A program made the position numbers and the translations under genes. From positions 1,364,001 through 1,428,000 of the forward strand of contig NZ_CP119789.1 of NCBI RefSeq assembly GCF_029338275.1: a stretch of DNA of 64,000 nt. The letters are read 5' to 3'. Positions within the stretch are counted from its first letter, which is position 1. Each line of letters opens with the position of its first letter. Source of the DNA: Haloarcula ordinaria. Its GTDB lineage: Archaea; Halobacteriota; Halobacteria; Halobacteriales; Haloarculaceae. The notes beneath the pieces are model-generated. The model saw nothing but the letters and a program-made list of their open reading frames with translations. It ran no database searches and was not told the origin of the DNA. Positions 53,393 to 60,209 of this stretch are shown here, piece by piece.

Positions 53393-53437
53393 ATGACTGT
53401 CTCGCCCCGTAACTGCCAGCCGGAGTGGTCGCGATGA
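53393..53437 (+). CDS. Putative leaderless 14-aa leader ORF before the ferritin-like gene
   Basis: ATG 53393 to TGA 53435-53437, 14 codons (MTVSPRNCQPEWSR). A TTAAG core at 53364-53368 predicts transcription at about 53393, exactly this ATG, so the ORF would be leaderless. Its TGA overlaps the ATG of the next gene (ATGA), and a GGAG at 53422-53425 inside it may serve that start. This is the same layout as before lctP. It could couple translation or sense an amino acid or metal; chance is possible. Confidence 0.4.
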   Translation: MTVSPRNCQPEWSR

Positions 53438-53907
53438 GTCTCCGAGCCCCCATCGCGTCGGACCACCAGCTGGCCCGTCTCCTGCAGATCGGCGTGGTCC
53501 TCGAAGAGGTCGTCGAGGCCCGCGCCGAGAAGCACGCCGAGGCGACTGCCGAGGCGGAGGTGGTCGAGATGCTCGAGGCCGCCGTCGCGGAGTCCGCCGA
53601 GCACCGCGAACGGCTGGAGACCGTCATCGACGAGCTCGACGCGGAGACGGTCCCGTTCGACGAGATACAGACGCTCGTCGAGGCCCAGTACGAGAGCGAC
53701 CAGGACTTCGACGGCATCCTCTACGACCAGCTGTGCAACGAGGAGACCGCCTACAAGTTCTACGACGACCTCATCGGGGCCATCGAGGCCTCCGACGCCG
53801 ACTTCGGCGTCGACCGGGACCACCTGCTGTCGGTCCTCGAGACCATCCGCGCCGAGGAGGCCGAGGGCGTCGAAGCGGTCACCGAACTCATGGAGGACTA
53901 TCGATGA
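53434..53907 (+). CDS. Ferritin-like / DUF892-type helical protein
   Basis: 157 aa from ATG 53434. Four-helix-bundle layout: LQIGVVLEEVVEARAEKHAEATAEAEVVEMLEAAVAESAEHRERLETVIDEL, later YDQLCNEETAYKFYDDLIGAIEAS and LLSVLETIRAEEAEGVEAVTELM. Several His and Glu lie on the helices (EKHAEA, ESAEHRE, EEAEG) as in ferritin-like iron proteins, but the full di-iron ligand set is not certain by eye. Coupled to the DtxR gene by ATGA. Likely an iron-binding or storage-type protein beside the suf operon. Confidence 0.75.
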   Translation: MSLRAPIASDHQLARLLQIGVVLEEVVEARAEKHAEATAEAEVVEMLEAAVAESAEHRERLETVIDELDAETVPFDEIQTLVEAQYESDQDFDGILYDQLCNEETAYKFYDDLIGAIEASDADFGVDRDHLLSVLETIRAEEAEGVEAVTELMEDYR

Positions 53908-54338
53908 ACACACAGGCCCAGTACCTCAAGGCGATCTATCTCGCGCAGCAACAGGCCGACGGCCCCGCTTCGACGGGTGCCGTCGCCGACTTCCTCGACG
54001 TGAGTCCAGCGAGCGCGAACGAGATGATCGGCAAACTGGAGTCACGCGGCCTCCTGGAACACGAGAAGTACAAGGGGGTCGACCTCACCGACGAGGGCAT
54101 CCAGCAGGCCCGGGAGGCCCTCCAGAACTACTGCATCATCGAGCGGTTCCTCGTCGAAGTCCTGGAGGTCGAGGAGTTCCGTATGGAGGCAAAGCAACTC
54201 GAAGGCGTCATCGACGAGACGGTGGCCGAGCGCCTCGACACTATCATCGACCGAGAGCCTCAGTGTCCGGACTGTTTCGACGCCGAAGACGACGTCTGCG
54301 GGCTGCTCGACGTCGCGGCCGAGGTCACCAGCGACTGA
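53904..54338 (+). CDS. DtxR/SirR-type metal-dependent repressor
   Basis: 144 aa from ATG 53904. An N-terminal winged helix (TQAQYLKAIYLAQQQADGPASTGAVADFLDVSPASANEMIGKLESRGLL) binds DNA, and the dimerisation domain (RFLVEVLEVEEFRMEAKQLEGVIDETVAERL) follows with the Glu/His-type metal ligands of DtxR. It ends with a Cys-containing tail (CPDCFDAEDDVCGLL). It should repress iron uptake or storage genes when iron or manganese is plentiful. Position directly after the ferritin-like gene and near suf suggests it controls this block. Two further in-frame readings upstream are rejected because they overlap the ferritin-like gene. Confidence 0.83.
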   Translation: MNTQAQYLKAIYLAQQQADGPASTGAVADFLDVSPASANEMIGKLESRGLLEHEKYKGVDLTDEGIQQAREALQNYCIIERFLVEVLEVEEFRMEAKQLEGVIDETVAERLDTIIDREPQCPDCFDAEDDVCGLLDVAAEVTSD

Positions 54339-54419
54339 CGGGTCTCGAAGCGTTCAAGTGCGTTCCGGCGGTTGGGTTCGATACTGTCCCGCAGTGTGAA
54401 CGCGGGACGAGCGAAGCGA

Positions 54420-54492
54420 AGTCCCGTGGTGTAGTGGCCAATCATATGGGCCTTTGGAGCCTATGACGGCGGTTCGAATCCGCCCGGGACTA
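54420..54492 (+). tRNA. tRNA-Gln (anticodon TTG)
   Basis: 73 nt. Acceptor stem AGTCCCG/CGGGACT, D region GTGTAGTGGCCAATCATAT, anticodon stem TGGGC/GCCTA with loop CTTTGGA (anticodon TTG, reads CAA), variable TGAC, T arm GGCGG-TTCGAAT-CCGCC and discriminator A at 54492. CCA is not encoded, as in haloarchaea. No intron is seen. The 5' flank contains GCGGGAC at 54402-54408 followed by GAGCGAAGCGAA, so CGGGAC could pair with the acceptor 5' strand (54421-54426) as an alternative fold. Confidence 0.9.
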
Positions 54493-54840
54493 CTTTTGCT
54501 CCGAGCAATTCGCGAGTGGCAAACACCTCGGCGGTGGATTCGAACCCTGGAAGTCGCGCGCAGCGTAATGGACCCGTCTTTCTCCGGTTCGAATCGCTCT
54601 AGAAAAATCCGTAATAAATAAGTAGAAAACAAGTCAAGACCAGCGAATATCACTTTCGAAAACAGATATGTATCGATCGAATCGGCCATATTCACCGTTT
54701 GAAAATAGTGGACAGAGACATTCTACTGCCGGTATATGGTGATAATTGGTTCTCGGCGCTGCTACCCCGTTCCGCGGTCGTGTCGACCTCCGTTCCTGCG
54801 ATAGATAATTCCAGTCAGTTTTATAACACTATAGTGCGAC
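54493..54840. other. AT-rich islet downstream of tRNA-Gln
   Basis: 348 nt without a credible gene. 54601-54720 is far poorer in GC than the rest of the window. An inverted 10-nt repeat GATTCGAACC (54538-54547) and GGTTCGAATC (54583-54592) echoes the tRNA T-loop. A TATA box TTTTATAAC (54820-54826) near the right end serves the coiled-coil gene. A minus-strand ORF (54354-54695) running back through the tRNA is judged spurious. The base composition next to a tRNA gene suits a degraded integration site, but no integrase or clear att repeat is seen. Confidence 0.5.
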
Positions 54841-54867
54841 ATGTGTCATACACCTGGCAACGAAACT

Positions 54868-56121
54868 ATGATATCTGACAACAAAACGGCAACCGCCTCT
54901 GCGAACGGAATCCTCGTCGAACGGACCCTCTCCATAGAGGATGGGTGGGTCGTCGGCACCATTCAGGTCGAGTCAATCAGTCAGCGGCCGGACGTGGTCT
55001 ACGTCACCGAGGAGTTGCCCGACGACCTGCCGGTCGAGAGCGTCGGCTTCAAGCGGGACGACCCGCCGAGCGACGGGGAGATAACGCCCCAGCGCGTGTC
55101 GGTGGCCCTGCCCGTCGAGGACGACGCCGTCAGCGTCGACTTCGGCATCGAACTGGCCGATACCGTCGACGACGTAGCGTTCGACGAGCCGGAAATCGAG
55201 CGGGTCGAGACAGCAGCGCCGTCGCCCTCGGTCGCCCAGACCGACGGCGGCGAAAACCCCGCCACAGAGGGCGACGACGACACGGCCACCGCCCCTCCGT
55301 CCGAGGTGGACGGAGCCGGGACCACTGCCAGCACCGACGGTCCGGACCAGGCCGACGGTCCGACGACTGGGGCCTCGGGCGCGGGACAGCAGGGGGTCTA
55401 CGCCTCGTCGGGGTCCGTGAAAGACGTCATCCGGCAGACCGACGAGGAGGGGACCGGGAACGCCGGAGCGGCGGACGGCGCGGGCGAGGCCAGGCAGACC
55501 CACTCCCCGCCGCGCAGTGTCGAGACACGGCTCGACTACCTCTCGGCGCGCGTCGACGAGTTCGCGGCGTACACCACCGCGCTGGAGTCGTTCTTGGACG
55601 AGGAAGGCACGGCCCAGGAGTTCATCGACCGGGTCGACGGGGAGGTGGCGGACCTCGCGACCGCGCTCGAGGAGGTCTCCGAGGAGGTCGATACGATTCG
55701 GGAGACGAACCAGGACCTCGGTGAGGAGCTCCGGCACCGGACCGACGAACTCGAGGACCGCATCGACGACGCCCAACAATCCGTCGAGGACGACCTCGAC
55801 GCCGTCCGGACACAGCTCGACGACGACGTGGCGCGACTCGACTCGAGTCTCGACGATCAGGGCGACGACCTCGATTCGCTTCGCGCCGATTACGAGGCGC
55901 TCGAGGCCCGCGTCAGCGATATCGAGGCGGAGATCGAGGGGAACGCCGAGACCATCGACGCCGTCGAGACGTCGGTCTCGGACGTCGCCGACGACGTCGA
56001 CACGCTGCGAGCGGAGGTCGAGACGCTCCGCGCCGACGTCGAGGGACTCAGCGAGTTCCGGGCCTCACTGGCCGACGCCTTCGGCGGCGCCGGGGGTCCC
56101 GCGACGACCGTCGACGAGTAA
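54868..56121 (+). CDS. Haloarchaeal coiled-coil protein with a beta N-domain
   Basis: 417 aa from ATG 54868; an ATG at 54841 lies upstream of the likely transcript start (TATA at 54820-54826), so the shorter form is preferred. Residues 1-105 form a small beta domain (GILVERTLSIEDGWVVGTIQVES; DVVYVTEELPDDLPVESVGF), then a Gly/Asp/Thr-rich linker, and residues 230-410 are a continuous coiled coil with heptads (SLDDQGDDLDSLRADYEALEARVSDIEAEIEGN). It is not a membrane protein. I do not recognise the family. A structural or docking role is possible. Confidence 0.72.
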   Translation: MISDNKTATASANGILVERTLSIEDGWVVGTIQVESISQRPDVVYVTEELPDDLPVESVGFKRDDPPSDGEITPQRVSVALPVEDDAVSVDFGIELADTVDDVAFDEPEIERVETAAPSPSVAQTDGGENPATEGDDDTATAPPSEVDGAGTTASTDGPDQADGPTTGASGAGQQGVYASSGSVKDVIRQTDEEGTGNAGAADGAGEARQTHSPPRSVETRLDYLSARVDEFAAYTTALESFLDEEGTAQEFIDRVDGEVADLATALEEVSEEVDTIRETNQDLGEELRHRTDELEDRIDDAQQSVEDDLDAVRTQLDDDVARLDSSLDDQGDDLDSLRADYEALEARVSDIEAEIEGNAETIDAVETSVSDVADDVDTLRAEVETLRADVEGLSEFRASLADAFGGAGGPATTVDE

Positions 56122-56211
56122 GGGCGCCACACCCGCATGGTAACGGGTCCCATTCCCAGTCCGCGAGAAACCACGGGGTCTGTTATAGTGACTGATATCT
56201 TACCTTTAGAT

Positions 56212-56412
56212 ATGCTCCATGCGACACCGCTCCCATCGGTCATCGGCGACTCAGCACCGGCAACCCTCACCACGGACATCGTCGTCGGCATCCTCGTCGC
56301 GGTGGGCCTCTTCGCCCTCTACTACAAGCTGGTCCTGCTCCGGGCGAAGCGCGGTCGCTCACGTGACGCCAGCAACGACGGAGGGACGTCCAGACGCGAT
56401 ACGGGGAACTAG
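56212..56412 (+). CDS. 66-aa one-TM membrane protein
   Basis: 66 aa from ATG 56212; a TATA-like TTATAG at 56183-56188 sits 27 nt before it, so the start would be leaderless. One transmembrane helix (TDIVVGILVAVGLFALYYKLVLL, about residues 21-43) followed by a Lys/Arg-rich cytosolic tail. No family recognised. The ORF is open to 56137 but the added residues are unlike a membrane protein and lie before the promoter. It overlaps the convergent GNAT gene by 4 nt. Confidence 0.6.
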   Translation: MLHATPLPSVIGDSAPATLTTDIVVGILVAVGLFALYYKLVLLRAKRGRSRDASNDGGTSRRDTGN

Positions 56413-57137
56413 AGGTAGGCAGCGTCCCAGCGCAGGGGTTTGCGGACGTTCCCGCAGCTGTCACACTCGATGCGCCCCATCGAGTCCATGGAGTTGGCGA
56501 GGGTGTTGCAGTTGCTACAGAAGTAGCCGTAGCGGTCCTGCCCCTCCTCGTCGACGAAGACCACGTTGAACGGCGCGATAGACCCGCGTTCGGAGTTGTC
56601 GTGGTCGATGTAGACGGTCCGGCCGTCGTCCGCCTCGATGGGCTCCCGGCCCCACTGTTCGGCCTCCGCGTAGATGTTCTCGACGTAGGTCCGGCCGTCG
56701 ATCTCGACCTCGTCGGTCCCGACCTGGTCGAACCCGCGGTCGGTGTAGAAGGCGTTCCCCTCGACGTTGTCCGCGAGGACGCGCCCGTCGAGGTGCGCGG
56801 CACCGAGGTCCGTGAGGTGGTCGCGAGTCTCCTCGAACAGCTCCGAGGCGATACCCTCCCCGCGGTGGGCGGGGTCGACGTGCAGCCACAGCAGCGTTCC
56901 CGTGTCGTCCCCCGGGACGACGCTCTCGGAGAAGGCGACGACCTGGCCGTCCCGATCGGCGACCAGTACCGTGTGGTCTTCGTCGGCCATGATTTCGTCC
57001 AGGCGGTCCTCGTCGTACCACTCCTCGATGGCGCTGGTGATGGCCTGTGGTCCCAGCGAGTACGAGGCCTGCAGCGACCGCCGCGCGACGTCTCTGATGG
57101 CAGGCCTGTCTGCCGGCTCGGCCGTTCGGATGTTCAT
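56409..57137 (-). CDS. GNAT acetyltransferase with C-terminal zinc ribbon
   Basis: 242 aa from ATG 57137, with TTTATG (minus strand, 57163-57168) about 27 nt upstream. Residues 1-145 form a GNAT domain with the acetyl-CoA loop HRGEGIASELFEETRDHL near 93-110. Residues 190-242 add FCSNCNTLANSMDSMGRIECDSCGN, a CxxC...CxxC zinc ribbon. The N-terminus of the frame (57164) is dropped because of the promoter position. Substrate unknown; the ribbon suggests a protein or nucleic-acid partner. Confidence 0.82.
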   Translation of the reverse strand: MNIRTAEPADRPAIRDVARRSLQASYSLGPQAITSAIEEWYDEDRLDEIMADEDHTVLVADRDGQVVAFSESVVPGDDTGTLLWLHVDPAHRGEGIASELFEETRDHLTDLGAAHLDGRVLADNVEGNAFYTDRGFDQVGTDEVEIDGRTYVENIYAEAEQWGREPIEADDGRTVYIDHDNSERGSIAPFNVVFVDEEGQDRYGYFCSNCNTLANSMDSMGRIECDSCGNVRKPLRWDAAYL

Positions 57138-57621
57138 ATTCCCCTCCTGTACGCCAACCGTCATAAACGTACAGTCCTGTCACCCCGTCGAACCTTGGTG
57201 CCTTATATCTGTTAATACACTCGGTGACACTCGATACTCTTCCAGGAATTGCAGAAAAAAGTTTATATTGGTGGTCGCTTGAGTGGTAATCGAGATTGGA
57301 GGTGGACAATTAAGAAAAATAAGGGCCAGTTTCCGACCGCCTGTGTACGACGTCTCGAGCCGACGTCAGTCTGAGCATGTGTGGTTCCCACGTCTGTGAT
57401 CAAGTATGTACCATACCGGTTCACTCGCTCAACCAGCGTTCGTGGGGCCTTCCCCAGTGCCGTTTTTCACCGCCGCCGAGACCACCGTTCGTCGCCGCGG
57501 GTACGGGTCGACGAGGAGTCTCCCCGTCTGTCACCGACTCGCATTGTCGTAACGCTAAAGAGTCGAACGTACCTTTCTACCTGTAAGATGATTACTGGAC
57601 CCGCTCTACGGAGGTGGTGTT
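57138..57621. other. Gene-poor, partly AT-rich region
   Basis: 484 nt without a credible protein gene. It holds the GNAT promoter, a strong TATA-like TTTATATT at 57262-57269 on the plus strand (start predicted near 57292) with no recognised product downstream, and a weaker CTAAAG at 57555-57560 before a 16-codon ORF (57588-57638) that overlaps the HD gene start. A small RNA starting near 57292 is possible. Confidence 0.4.
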
Positions 57622-58341
57622 GTGGGTATCGAGATTAAAGAGTCGCCCATCTCCGACGAGGAGTTCGAGGCGATGCAGGAGTTCGTCCACGACTACCTCG
57701 CCGCGAGCGTCGAGAACGAGGGCGAGGGTGGACGGATGCGCTGGTACCCGTGGCACTCGGCCGAATATCGGTTCAACCACATCCTCAACGTGGTAGACAT
57801 CGCGACGAAGATCGCGCGCCGCGAGGGCGCCAACGAGGACGTCACGCGAGTCGCGGCCCTCTTCCACGACATCGCGAAACTGGAGGCCGAACAGGACCTC
57901 CACGCGGAGGCCGGGGCGCGCATCGCGCGCGAGTACCTCGTCGCCCACGGAGACTACCCCGACTCGTTCGTCGACCAGGTGTGTGCCGCCGTCGAGGACC
58001 ACTCCTACCAGGGTGACCTCGACGACCTCTCGCTGGAGACGCGCTGTCTCATCGAGGCCGACATCCTCGACAAGGTCGGTGCCAACGGCACCGCGCTCAT
58101 GCTGTTGCGGATGGGCTACGAGGCCCGCACGCACATGGACACCGCCGAGATGGTCGAGCGCGTCATCGAACGCGGGGAGGACGCCCGCGAGCGCGTCGTC
58201 AGCGACACGGCCGACTCGCTCATCCACCAGCGGCTGAAGCGCACCCGCTGGTTCCAGGAGTGGCTCGAGATCGAGGTCGCGGAGATGGCCGCCGAGGAGG
58301 ACCCGCTGGACGACGTCGCGACCGGCATGGGCGAGTCATAG
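57622..58341 (+). CDS. HD-domain phosphohydrolase
   Basis: 239 aa with GTG start at 57622, a Shine-Dalgarno-like GGAGGTG at 57611-57617. HD motifs are present: HSAEYRFNHILNVVDIA (first His, near 45), LFHDIAKLEAEQDLHAEAGA (HD, near 80) and VEDHSYQGD near 127, then Asp in EADILDKVGANG near 148. It should be a metal-dependent phosphohydrolase; the nucleotide or other substrate is unknown. It overlaps the convergent LysE gene by 6 nt. Confidence 0.85.
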   Translation: MGIEIKESPISDEEFEAMQEFVHDYLAASVENEGEGGRMRWYPWHSAEYRFNHILNVVDIATKIARREGANEDVTRVAALFHDIAKLEAEQDLHAEAGARIAREYLVAHGDYPDSFVDQVCAAVEDHSYQGDLDDLSLETRCLIEADILDKVGANGTALMLLRMGYEARTHMDTAEMVERVIERGEDARERVVSDTADSLIHQRLKRTRWFQEWLEIEVAEMAAEEDPLDDVATGMGES

Positions 58342-59034
58342 GCCCAGCGCCCGGGCCAGAAAGAGGACGCCGGTGCCGGCCAGCACGGCCGCGCTCGCCC
58401 ACGCCACGACCGGCGCGAGTCGTTCGACGCGTCTCCGTGCGGCAACGATAGTCGCCGGGAACCCCGTTATCCAGAGGACGATTCCCCCGAACAGCCCAGC
58501 GACCAGCAGCGGGTGCCCGGTCTGGACCACCAGTGCGTTCGCGAGGTCCGCGCCGACCACCGGCAGATAGGCAAGGACGTCCACCTGCCCAGGTTCGAGC
58601 AGGCCGACCCCGACGGTGAGCCAGAAGACGACCTGATAGGGGTTCGTCAGCGCCAGCACGAACGCCTTCCGGAACCCGCGACTCTCGCCGTCGGCCGGTT
58701 CGACCGACGAGAGCGCGTTCGCGTCCCGGACCGCGCCGTAGGCGAACCAAAGCATCAGGAGGCCGCCGACGGCGACCATCGCGCGCTGCAGTCCCGGCGT
58801 CGACCGGACCACCGTCGCCACGCCCGCCAGCGCCAGCACGAAGAAACAGGCGTCGGCCACCATCGCGCCGAGGCCGGCGGCGAACCCCGAGCGCCACCCA
58901 CGGAGCGCGCTCTCCTCGGCGATGACGGCGTTCATCGGCCCCGGGGGCGCCGCGAGTGCGAGCCCGAAGACGACACCACCGACAGCCGTCGGGAGGAGGG
59001 CGAGCGGGCCGGACTGCGAGAGCCAGTGAAGCAT
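58336..59034 (-). CDS. LysE/RhtB-family amino-acid exporter
   Basis: 232 aa with about six membrane helices and the family signature GLALAAPPGPMNAVIAEESALRGWRSGFAAGLGAMVADA at residues 24-61. It should export an amino acid or similar solute. The substrate cannot be told from sequence. A later block (LALTNPYQVVFWLTVGVGLL) is also typical. Confidence 0.86.
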   Translation of the reverse strand: MLHWLSQSGPLALLPTAVGGVVFGLALAAPPGPMNAVIAEESALRGWRSGFAAGLGAMVADACFFVLALAGVATVVRSTPGLQRAMVAVGGLLMLWFAYGAVRDANALSSVEPADGESRGFRKAFVLALTNPYQVVFWLTVGVGLLEPGQVDVLAYLPVVGADLANALVVQTGHPLLVAGLFGGIVLWITGFPATIVAARRRVERLAPVVAWASAAVLAGTGVLFLARALGL

Positions 59035-59072
59035 CTATCGGAGTGGAGAACGGGGAGAAGAAAACGTCGGCG

Positions 59073-59963
59073 TTACAGCTTGCCGGCCTTCTGCAGCTTC
59101 ATCAGGTCCTCGGTGTCGAGGGTCTCGCCTTCCTTGAACTTCTGGTAGATCTCCTCGGCCTCCTCGCGAGCGGCCTCCTGCTTTTCCTCGCGCTGGGAGC
59201 GCTCTTCCTGCTCCTCTTTCTTGTCGAGTTCGCGCAGGCGCTTCTGGACGCGGACGAAGTCTTCGTGGTGCTGGTCGGCCGCTTCCTGGGCCTCGACGAA
59301 CTCCTCGTGTTTCTCGTCGGCGTCGTCGCGGATCTCGTCGGCCTCGCGGTAGGCCTCGATCATCTGGTTGTGGTGCTTCTGTGCCTCGTCTGCGAGCTCC
59401 GTGACCTTCTTGTGGTGCTTGGACGCCTCGGAACGGACCTCCTCGGCCTCGGCCTTGAGCTCCTCTAAGTCACCGCTCTGGTCGAGCTTCTCCGTCTTCT
59501 CGGCGAGTTTCTCGCGCTTGTCCTCGATCTTCTCGATGAGCTCTTTTTCGTCCTCGGAGGAGAGCACCTCGGTCTGCTGTTTGAACTCGAGGTCCTCGAT
59601 CTCCTCTTTGAGTTCCTCGACGGACGTGCCCTCGTCGAGTTCGAGGTCGTTCTTGAGCTTGTCGACCTTGTCGAACAGCTCGTTGGCCTTGGCGTTGAGC
59701 TCGTTTCGCTTGTCCTTGTGCTCCTGGACCTGCTCGTTGAGCTCGTCGCGCTTCTCGCGGTGTTCCTGGGCCTCGTCGACCTTCTCGCGCGTCTTCGCGT
59801 TCAGGTCGTCGCGGCCGGACGCCCGCTCGGACGCCATCTGGTTCAGCTCGTTGCGCCGGTCGCGGAGCTGGCCGGCGAGCTTGATGAGCTCGCCTTTGGA
59901 TTTGTTCTCAAGGTCCTCTTCTGTTACTGCAACGTTCTTTGATTCGTCTATCGAGTCTGCCAT
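59073..59963 (-). CDS. Long coiled-coil protein
   Basis: 296 aa, almost wholly coiled coil with a very high Glu/Lys content (NKSKGELIKLAGQLRDRRNE; SEASKHHKKVTELADEAQKHHNQMIEAYREADEIR), ending EIYQKFKEGETLDTEDLMKLQKAGKL. No membrane helix or enzyme motif. Related haloarchaeal proteins are annotated only as coiled-coil proteins, some once labelled phosphoserine phosphatase in error. It may act as a scaffold. The Lys content is unusual among the acidic proteins here. Confidence 0.8.
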   Translation of the reverse strand: MADSIDESKNVAVTEEDLENKSKGELIKLAGQLRDRRNELNQMASERASGRDDLNAKTREKVDEAQEHREKRDELNEQVQEHKDKRNELNAKANELFDKVDKLKNDLELDEGTSVEELKEEIEDLEFKQQTEVLSSEDEKELIEKIEDKREKLAEKTEKLDQSGDLEELKAEAEEVRSEASKHHKKVTELADEAQKHHNQMIEAYREADEIRDDADEKHEEFVEAQEAADQHHEDFVRVQKRLRELDKKEEQEERSQREEKQEAAREEAEEIYQKFKEGETLDTEDLMKLQKAGKL

Positions 59964-60209
59964 TGTTGAAACCTCTATGCCATCACCGCTTCTGCACAGA
60001 CAGCGAATCCGCTAATGAGGGGCTGACGCCAATAATAAGGATTCCCTCTCATGTTGGGCGGAAGGCGATACTGCCTGAACGCGGAAGCGTTCTGGTAACT
60101 AATACTATCGGGGGATTGTGTTTAAATATTGCGGTACACAGGATACCGCGACAACGGCTCTCATGCCGCTGTGCGACCGCGTGAAGGGTTACCACAGAAC
60201 TGTGGTCGC
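59964..60209. promoter_or_regulatory. Intergenic region with palindrome
   Basis: 246 nt. On the minus strand a TATA-like TTATTATT (60032-60039) may serve the coiled-coil gene with a leader of about 45 nt. The perfect palindrome ACCACAG-AA-CTGTGGT (60191-60206) and a weaker hairpin GCGGTA/TACCGC (60131-60149) lie just after the end of the GH2-like gene; they may end its transcription or bind a regulator. No gene is seen. Confidence 0.45.

Noticed and set aside
54531-54600. A second, degenerate tRNA
   Set aside because: GATTCGAACC and GGTTCGAATC look like T-loops, but the flanking bases do not form T stems or an acceptor stem.
54354-54695. A 113-codon minus-strand ORF
   Set aside because: It runs through the tRNA gene and an AT-rich region; no homology is apparent.
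57377-57586. A 69-codon Cys-containing plus-strand ORF
   Set aside because: No promoter or ribosome site at its start, random-looking composition and frequent rare-type codons.
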